18,758 nucleotides of DNA from JAHRAH01 sp051009015 (GTDB lineage Bacteria; Pseudomonadota; Gammaproteobacteria; Tethybacterales; Persebacteraceae), in the NCBI GenBank assembly GCA_051009015.1, contig JBPCWZ010000168.1, positions 1 through 18,758 on the forward strand, read 5' to 3'. The translations under genes and the position numbers were made by a program. This document shows positions 14,205 through 18,758 of this stretch, piece by piece. The notes under the pieces are model-generated. The model had not been told where the DNA came from and did not search any database. It saw nothing but the letters and a program-made list of their open reading frames with translations. The stretch's first letter is position 1, and each line of letters starts with the position of its first letter.

Positions 14205-14605
14205 AAATATTCCTCATTGCCATTACCGTCATATCCGCGCTGCTGATGGTCGGCGCGATACTCTTGCAGCAGGGCAAGGGCGCGAGTTTGGGCGCGGCTT
14301 TCGGCAGCGGCGCGCAAGGCGGCCTGGCGGGCGAAACCGGCCGGGCAAACTTCCTCACGCGCACGACTGCGGTGCTGGTGACTATCTTCTTTTTGGCTTG
14401 TTTGACGCTGAGTTTGTTTCTGGGCGGCAGCCGCGAAGACCGCGTGCGCGAGTTGCTGGAAGACGGGCAGGCGCCTGTCCCGATAGAAAGCCGCGCCGGT
14501 GAAGATGCGCCAAAAGATGCCGCGAATGACGCGGCAAATGATGATACGCAAAGCGAAAGCGATGACAATGCGGCGGAAGACGACCGCCCGATAGCGCGGG
14601 AATGA
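14201..14605 (+). CDS. secG: Protein-export membrane protein SecG
   Basis: Third subunit of the SecYEG protein-conducting channel. The 134-residue protein has two transmembrane helices (about 2-22 and 53-75) flanking the conserved cytoplasmic LLQQGKGASLGAAFGSGA segment, with NFLTRTTA leading into the second helix. It has a long acidic C-terminal tail rich in Asp/Ala/Asn, as in gamma- and betaproteobacterial SecG. ATG overlaps the tpiA stop as ATGA, giving coupled translation. The tpiA-secG-tRNA-Leu-nuoA order is widespread in these bacteria. Confidence 0.95.
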   Translation: MKIFLIAITVISALLMVGAILLQQGKGASLGAAFGSGAQGGLAGETGRANFLTRTTAVLVTIFFLACLTLSLFLGGSREDRVRELLEDGQAPVPIESRAGEDAPKDAANDAANDDTQSESDDNAAEDDRPIARE

Positions 14606-14627
14606 GCAAGGCGGACAGTTATTGGCG

Positions 14628-14711
14628 GCCGATGTGGTGGAATAGGCAGACACGCTGTCTTGAGGGGGCAGTGGAGGTTACTCCGTGCCAGTTCGAATCT
14701 GGCCATCGGCA
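14628..14711 (+). tRNA. tRNA-Leu(GAG)
   Basis: An 84-nt class-II tRNA. The acceptor stem GCCGATG (14628-14634) pairs with CATCGGC (14704-14710), discriminator A at 14711. The anticodon arm is CTGTC-TTGAGGG-GGCAG, giving anticodon GAG, which reads CUC/CUU. The TTCGAATC T-loop and a long variable arm typical of tRNA-Leu are present. The 3' CCA is not encoded: CC then G follow the discriminator, so a CCA-adding enzyme is required. It lies 22 bp after secG and 57 bp before nuoA, so it is probably cut from the same transcript. Confidence 0.95.
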
Positions 14712-14768
14712 CCGTGCGTTGTGCCGCCCGCATCTGTTGTTTGTGCCGGGGCTTTGTTAGGGGGCGCG

Positions 14769-15131
14769 ATGCTGGAGGCGTATTTTCCGGTTTTGATGTT
14801 TATGGGCGTTGCCGCCTTTATCGGCGTTGCGCCGGTTTTGCTGGGGATGCTGCTTGCGCCGCGCCGTCCGGATGCGGCGAAGAATGCGCCTTACGAATGC
14901 GGCTTTGGCGCGTTTGACGATGCGCGCATGAAGTTTGATGTGCGCTATTATCTGGTGGCGATATTGTTTATCCTTTTTGATTTGGAGATCGCCTTTTTGT
15001 TTCCGTGGGCGGTAATGCTCAAAAGCGGCGCGATAGGCGCGTTCGGCTTTTGGGCGATGATGATCTTTCTTGCCGTCCTTGTTGTCGGCTTTGTTTATGA
15101 ATGGAAAAAGGGAGCGCTGGAATGGGATTAA
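14769..15131 (+). CDS. nuoA: NADH-quinone oxidoreductase subunit A
   Basis: Membrane subunit of respiratory complex I. The 120-residue protein has three membrane spans (about 3-28, 62-84, 90-112) and the conserved NAPYECGFGAFDDARMKFDVRYY loop, followed by FDLEIAFLFPW. The ATG at 14769 is preceded by AGGGGG and begins MLEAYFPVLMF; a longer frame would start inside tRNA-Leu. Its 3' end overlaps the start of nuoB by 10 bp. Confidence 0.95.
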   Translation: MLEAYFPVLMFMGVAAFIGVAPVLLGMLLAPRRPDAAKNAPYECGFGAFDDARMKFDVRYYLVAILFILFDLEIAFLFPWAVMLKSGAIGAFGFWAMMIFLAVLVVGFVYEWKKGALEWD

Positions 15132-15667
15132 GCACGAGTTCTTTGGGCGGCACGGACTCCGCATCGCCGCCGATGCCCGCACCGGCGGATGTCGGCGGCA
15201 CTTTGGCATCGCGCGGTTTCGTTACCGCCAAACTGGACGATTTGGTCAATTGGGCGCGCACCGGCTCAATGTGGCCGATGACTTTCGGGCTGGCATGCTG
15301 CGCGATTGAGATGATGCAGGCGGGGGCGTCGCGTTATGACCTTGACCGCTTTGGCGTTTTGTTCCGCCCGTCGCCGAGGCAATCGGATGTGATGATTGTC
15401 GCCGGGACTTTGTGCAACAAGATGGCGGCGCCTTTGCGCAAGGTTTATGACCAGATGAGCGAGCCGCGCTGGGTTATTTCCATGGGTTCTTGTGCCAACG
15501 GCGGCGGTTATTATCACTATTCCTATTCGGTTGTGCGCGGTTGCGACCGGGTTGTGCCGGTTGATATCTATGTGCCCGGCTGCCCGCCGACTGCCGAGGC
15601 GCTTTTGTTCGGCATTATTCAATTGCAAAAGAAAATCCGCCGCACCGGCACTTTCGCCCGTTCTTGA
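15122..15667 (+). CDS. nuoB: NADH-quinone oxidoreductase subunit B
   Basis: Peripheral-arm subunit of complex I that carries the terminal [4Fe-4S] cluster N2 passing electrons to quinone. The 181-residue protein has all four cluster ligands: Cys59 and Cys60 (FGLACCAIEMMQ), Cys124 (MGSCANGGG) and Cys154 (YVPGCPPTAEALL). It begins MGLSTSSLGG, with a Pro/Gly-rich N-terminal extension before the conserved domain. The start overlaps nuoA by 10 bp. The next gene is not nuoC but an unrelated DUF2723 gene 61 bp downstream, so nuoC-N must lie elsewhere or be missing. Confidence 0.95.
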   Translation: MGLSTSSLGGTDSASPPMPAPADVGGTLASRGFVTAKLDDLVNWARTGSMWPMTFGLACCAIEMMQAGASRYDLDRFGVLFRPSPRQSDVMIVAGTLCNKMAAPLRKVYDQMSEPRWVISMGSCANGGGYYHYSYSVVRGCDRVVPVDIYVPGCPPTAEALLFGIIQLQKKIRRTGTFARS

Positions 15668-15728
15668 GGGATGACGGCGGCGATGGCAACGGCGGGGCAC
15701 AAGCCGCAACAAAAGCCGGAGGGGCGAA

Positions 15729-18179
15729 ATGGCTAAACCCTACCGCCCGCGCCGCTTTACCGGTGGCAAAAAACAACAACGGCAGGACGGCGCAACAAAC
15801 AACGGCGCGCCGTCAAATGATTCCAATGTTGTCATAAACGCAAACGGCAACGGCGGCAATAATACCAACGGCGGCGCGGTTGTTGGCGGCGCGCCGAAAG
15901 CGTTTTTGCATTTTCCGCCGGAGACAAACGGCATTTGGCCGACTCAACTTGCGGAAGCGGCAAAGCATCCCTACCGCCTTGTCCGCCGTCATTGGCGCGC
16001 GGAAATGCCGCATTTGTTTGCGGTGTTTGCTATCATCTTTGCGCTGTATGCCTACACTTCGCCGAGGTTGGTGACGCTGGAAGACGATGGTTTGTTTATT
16101 GCCAATATGCGCTTTTTTGGCGTGGCGCATCCGCCGGGGTATCCGGTGCATACTTTTTTGGGCGGCATCTTCTATTGGATACTGGATCTCTTCGGCTTGC
16201 CGCCCGCTTATATCGGGCATTTGTTTAGCGGCTTTGCCGGTGCGGTCGGCGGTGCTGCCATCTATGCGATTATTGCCATGCTTTTGCGCGGGCGGGTTTT
16301 TGCTTATATGGGCGGCATTGCCTACGGCGCCGGACGCACGATTTGGTCGCAGGCGATAATCGCCGAAGTTTATACGCTCAATGCGGCGATATTCTTCATC
16401 GTTTTGGCTTTGTGCATTGCCTATGCCGGTCATACCGGCAGGTCGGGCAAATCGCACATGCGGCTGCTTTGCCTTATCGCTTTTGTTTATGGTTTGGGCG
16501 TGGCGACGCATTACCCGATATTGGGGCTTGGCTCTTCGGGCTTGGCGTTGCTGGTGCTGCCGCAGTTGCGGAATATTTTGCCGAATATCATTCCGGCGGT
16601 TATCGCTTTGGCTGCCGGTGCCGTGCCGCCGTATTTGTGGATGGTATGGCGTTCGTTTGACCCGATGCCGGCAAACTTTTACGGACCCATAGAAACCTTT
16701 GACAACTTTATGTTTTATGTCGGGCGCAAAGGATATTCCGGCGTGGACAAGCAAGCGGGCGTCGGCTGGGAAGACAAAAAGGTTTTCATAGAAGCCCTCG
16801 GCGATGATATGCTCTGGCAATTCACGCCGCTGGGTTGTGCTTTGGCGGCGGTTGGTTTTATCGCCATGGCGCGTTCGCGTTATAACTGGTTGTGGCTTTC
16901 GCTGGCGGCGAGTTATTTCACAAGCAGTTGGCTTTTGATATACCTGCTGGATTTTCGCGCCGAGTTTATCTGGCTGGCGGCGTTTCGCGTTTATCATCTT
17001 TTGGCTTTTGGCATTATGGCGATATGGCTTGCGCTGGGGGCGGCGTGGATAGTGGATAAGTTAAAGTTTATATCGCCGATAGCGCGGACGAATATCGGCG
17101 CGCTTTTGGCGGCATCCGTTTTCGGCTTGTCGGTGGCGGCGCACTGGGGAGACAACAACCGCAAGGATTACCGCTGGGCGCACGATTTGGCGATGGCAAA
17201 ACTCAACAGCATAGAGCCGAATGCGGTGCTTTTTACTTTTGACGATTTGGATTTGCCGGTGGGTTATTTGCATTATGTAGAGGGCGTGCGCCCGGATTTG
17301 GAAGTGTATAACGACCAGGGGCTGGTTTATGGCAAGCGTTTGTATTCCCCGCTTATTCCCGACCGCGCGCCGCCGGGGCATCCGAATGTGCAAAACAAAG
17401 CGGCGATATTGCGGCAGTTTATGGAGGAAGACCCGCGCCCGATATACTACAATGTCGGGCGGCGCGATTTGTATCAGCATCCGCGTTTTGGCTCGGATTT
17501 CACGGGCTTTTTGCGCCGCGTCAATCGGGAGAATCAACAAGAGCGCATTATCTTTTCGGATGTTCTGCGCAAGTGGCTGAGCGATAACATCGGTCTGGCG
17601 GACAAGATATCCGACAGATGGACGCGCCAGCAGCACTATGCGACGGTGGCGCAACTTGTGCAGGCGGTGCTGAGCGCAAGCGCGCACGGCTTTCCGCTTG
17701 ACGAAAAATGGCAGGAAGTCATATCGCGCGCGCGGGAGAAAAACACGATGGCGCGAATGATGACCGACCAGATATTATTGAACGACCCCAATGCCGAAAA
17801 GGAAGATGTGGAGCGGGCGCTGCTGTGGTTTGAGAGTTTCAATCCGGCGGATGACGAACTTTTGGGCGCGGGCGCGACCGGGCAGTTTTATGCCATCAAA
17901 GCGGCGATGATAGCAAAGGTGGATGAAGGCATAGAATCGGAGCGTTATGAAAAGGCGCTGTTGGACGGCAAAACGGCATCGCCGGATGCCGGCAATCCGG
18001 TAATGGGTCAGTTGTTTTATTTGTATGCTTCGCGCGGCGAGAATTGCAAATATGTGCGTTTGGCGGAAGAGTTATATCCGGACATAGACAAAATGCCGCA
18101 AGAACTATTGCGCGGCGTCCGCGAAGCCCGCAACAAAGGCGGCTGCCCCCCGCCGCCGCCGAAAGCGGAAGCGGAATAA
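15729..18179 (+). CDS. DUF2723 / TMEM260-like membrane glycosyltransferase
   Basis: An 816-residue polytopic membrane protein. Residues 1-90 form a soluble Asn/Gly/Gln-rich cytoplasmic tail. A GT-C-type core follows, with TLEDDGLFIANMRFFGVAHPPGYPVHTFLGG (about 116-146), the acidic pair DD at 119-120, and IWSQAIIAEVYTLNAA (205-220), both DUF2723 hallmarks. About 8-10 helices extend to residue 470. The rest is a large soluble C-terminal domain (WAHDLAMAKLNSIEPNAVLFTFDDLDLPVGYLHYVEGVRPDLEVYN region onward). Human TMEM260, which has the same domain, is a protein O-mannosyltransferase; in bacteria the sugar and acceptor are unknown. The start has GGAGGGG 4 bp upstream. It sits directly after nuoB with a terminator about 240 bp downstream of its stop. 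Confidence 0.85.
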   Translation: MAKPYRPRRFTGGKKQQRQDGATNNGAPSNDSNVVINANGNGGNNTNGGAVVGGAPKAFLHFPPETNGIWPTQLAEAAKHPYRLVRRHWRAEMPHLFAVFAIIFALYAYTSPRLVTLEDDGLFIANMRFFGVAHPPGYPVHTFLGGIFYWILDLFGLPPAYIGHLFSGFAGAVGGAAIYAIIAMLLRGRVFAYMGGIAYGAGRTIWSQAIIAEVYTLNAAIFFIVLALCIAYAGHTGRSGKSHMRLLCLIAFVYGLGVATHYPILGLGSSGLALLVLPQLRNILPNIIPAVIALAAGAVPPYLWMVWRSFDPMPANFYGPIETFDNFMFYVGRKGYSGVDKQAGVGWEDKKVFIEALGDDMLWQFTPLGCALAAVGFIAMARSRYNWLWLSLAASYFTSSWLLIYLLDFRAEFIWLAAFRVYHLLAFGIMAIWLALGAAWIVDKLKFISPIARTNIGALLAASVFGLSVAAHWGDNNRKDYRWAHDLAMAKLNSIEPNAVLFTFDDLDLPVGYLHYVEGVRPDLEVYNDQGLVYGKRLYSPLIPDRAPPGHPNVQNKAAILRQFMEEDPRPIYYNVGRRDLYQHPRFGSDFTGFLRRVNRENQQERIIFSDVLRKWLSDNIGLADKISDRWTRQQHYATVAQLVQAVLSASAHGFPLDEKWQEVISRAREKNTMARMMTDQILLNDPNAEKEDVERALLWFESFNPADDELLGAGATGQFYAIKAAMIAKVDEGIESERYEKALLDGKTASPDAGNPVMGQLFYLYASRGENCKYVRLAEELYPDIDKMPQELLRGVREARNKGGCPPPPPKAEAE

Positions 18180-18219
18180 CAGGCAATATCTATCGGGCGT
18201 TTGCGGCAAACTCGCCCCC

Positions 18220-18295
18220 GTCATTCCCGCATCTTCGTCATTCCCGCCCCTTTTGTCATTCCCGCCCCCCTCGTCATTCCCGCGAAAGCGGGAAT
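18220..18295 (+). repeat. Tandem half-sites ending in a dRS3-like palindrome
   Basis: GTCATTCCCGC occurs four times (18220, 18237, 18255, 18273) at 17-18-bp spacing. The fourth copy extends into the 20-bp palindrome ATTCCCGCGAAAGCGGGAAT (18276-18295), which fits the neisserial dRS3 pattern ATTCCC-N8-GGGAAT. Similar palindromes occur in many proteobacterial genomes. A second small hairpin, CGCCGC-GAA-GCGGCG, follows at 18307-18321. Confidence 0.75.
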
Positions 18296-18330
18296 CTCCA
18301 TACCATCGCCGCGAAGCGGCGCATTCTTAA

Positions 18331-18402
18331 AGCCCTGAAAGGGCGAAATGTTATAGCACAGGGCAAAGCGCAAAAGCGCGCGCCGCCCCGTGAGTCGGCA
18401 TC
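18331..18402 (+). repeat. Third copy of the palindromic repeat (diverged)
   Basis: AGCCCTGAAAGGGCG, then TATAGCAC, a GGGC...GCCCCGTG hairpin and GTGAGTCGGCAT match the fold-back repeat arms at 4218 and 4402. The inner hairpin is enlarged here by a GC-rich segment (GCGCAAAAGCGCGC) and one stem base differs (CACAGGGC versus CACGGGGC). It is a single copy, not fold-back, and lies between the DUF2723 gene and the ankyrin gene. Confidence 0.75.
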
Positions 18403-18422
18403 ATAACTAATCATTGATTATC

Positions 18423-18450
18423 GCGCCCGCCAATGTGGGCGCTTTTATTT
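18423..18450 (+). terminator. Rho-independent terminator
   Basis: A 6-bp GC stem GCGCCC/GGGCGC with an 8-nt loop followed by TTTTATTT (18443-18450). It lies about 245 bp after the DUF2723 stop and just upstream of the ankyrin gene, so it ends plus-strand transcription from the nuo/DUF2723 side. Confidence 0.8.
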
Positions 18451-18459
18451 CCGATGCGG

Positions 18460-18465
18460 TATAAT
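18460..18465 (+). promoter_or_regulatory. -10 box upstream of the ankyrin gene
   Basis: A perfect TATAAT immediately after the terminator, about 40 bp before the next start codon. No recognisable -35 is present at normal spacing, since that position falls in the terminator stem. It is a candidate core promoter only. Confidence 0.45.
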
Positions 18466-18505
18466 GTCCCCGGAATTATTCCCGCCCCCGGCAACACAAA
18501 CAACA

Positions 18506-18758
18506 ATGATTAACTCCCTGCGCATTTTGTGCATCGTTTTCTTCGCCGCCATCATCGGCGGCAATGTTTTCGCCGATGGCGATTTGCCGCCTTTGCATCT
18601 GGCGGCAAAAGACGGCGATGTCGCTTCGGTCATTATCCTTATCGGCAACGGGGCGGATGTTAATGCAAAAACAAAAGAAGATTGGACGCCCCTGCATTTT
18701 GCGGCGGTGCAGGGTGAGACCGATATCGCCCTCTTCCTCGTCAAAGCGGGGGCGGATA
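18506..18758 (+). CDS. Exported ankyrin-repeat protein (3' end outside window)
   Basis: The first 84 codons of a longer gene that continues past the window edge. It starts MINSLRILCIVFFAAIIGG, a likely Sec signal peptide cleaved after NVFA, then runs into ankyrin repeats: LPPLHLAAKDGDVASVIILI, GNGADVNAKTKEDWTPLHFAA, VQGETDIALFLVKAGAD. The PLH(L/F)AA...GADVNA pattern is the ankyrin signature. No Shine-Dalgarno is present. Ankyrin proteins exported by bacteria are often used in host contact, but a domestic periplasmic role is equally possible. Confidence 0.85.
   Translation, partial: MINSLRILCIVFFAAIIGGNVFADGDLPPLHLAAKDGDVASVIILIGNGADVNAKTKEDWTPLHFAAVQGETDIALFLVKAGAD

Noticed and set aside
14685..14768. 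N-terminal extension of nuoA
   Set aside because: It would begin inside tRNA-Leu and lacks family conservation; ATG 14769 with AGGGGG is favoured.
15813..16997. 394-codon minus-strand frame opposite the DUF2723 gene
   Set aside because: Composition is Arg/Gln/Lys-rich and no motif is seen; the opposite strand encodes a clear membrane protein with conserved motifs.

Overview
This window (about 18.8 kb, GC-rich) looks like ordinary chromosome of a ubiquinone-using Gram-negative proteobacterium, most likely a gammaproteobacterium or relative. The reasons are the gene order tpiA-secG-tRNA-Leu-nuoA-nuoB, the order mnmG-...-parA-parB, a full-length DsbD, a GlcE-type glycolate oxidase subunit and a UbiK-like protein. 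No transposase, phage gene or CRISPR array is visible. Host or marine lifestyle hints are only suggestive: a sulfolactate sulfo-lyase, an ankyrin-repeat exported protein, and dispersed palindromic repeats.

Layout. 1-210: a non-coding stretch with long inverted repeats. 211-4127 (minus strand): an operon of mnmG, a 63-codon membrane protein, an 18-codon coupled ORF, parA and parB. It covers tRNA wobble modification and chromosome partitioning; rsmG (gidB), usually in this cluster, is absent here. 4218-4485: a fold-back repeat of two 84-bp arms. 4558-5427: an unrecognised two-domain protein. 5481-7434 (minus): suyA-suyB, coding for a two-subunit (2R)-sulfolactate sulfo-lyase, followed by a small exported protein. 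7656-7988 (minus): a DUF4258-like protein. 8030-11433 (plus): a YhhQ/VUT-family transporter, a UbiK-like protein with an internal repeat, a DUF4396 membrane protein and dsbD. 11466-13341 (minus): a four-helix membrane protein and glcE. 13422-15667 (plus): tpiA, secG, tRNA-Leu(GAG), nuoA and nuoB. 15729-18179: a large DUF2723/TMEM260-like membrane glycosyltransferase. 18180-18505: a repeat-rich intergenic region with a terminator. 18506 to the end: the start of an exported ankyrin-repeat protein.

How the genes fit together. Most are housekeeping: partitioning (ParAB), tRNA modification (MnmG, possibly a queuosine-precursor transporter, tRNA-Leu), envelope redox and secretion (DsbD, SecG), central metabolism (TpiA, GlcE) and respiration (NuoAB). 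The accessory part is the suyAB sulfonate-catabolic unit and the unknown protein between the repeat arms and suyAB.

No clearly new multi-gene system was found. The points most worth a second look are: two near-consensus sigma-70 promoters placed so that suyA and the YhhQ-like gene should be leaderless or almost so; the split nuo operon (nuoAB followed directly by a DUF2723 gene); loss of rsmG with a coupled 18-codon ORF ahead of parA; the fold-back repeat family; and the duplicated UbiK-like motif behind a CxxC/CxxC segment.
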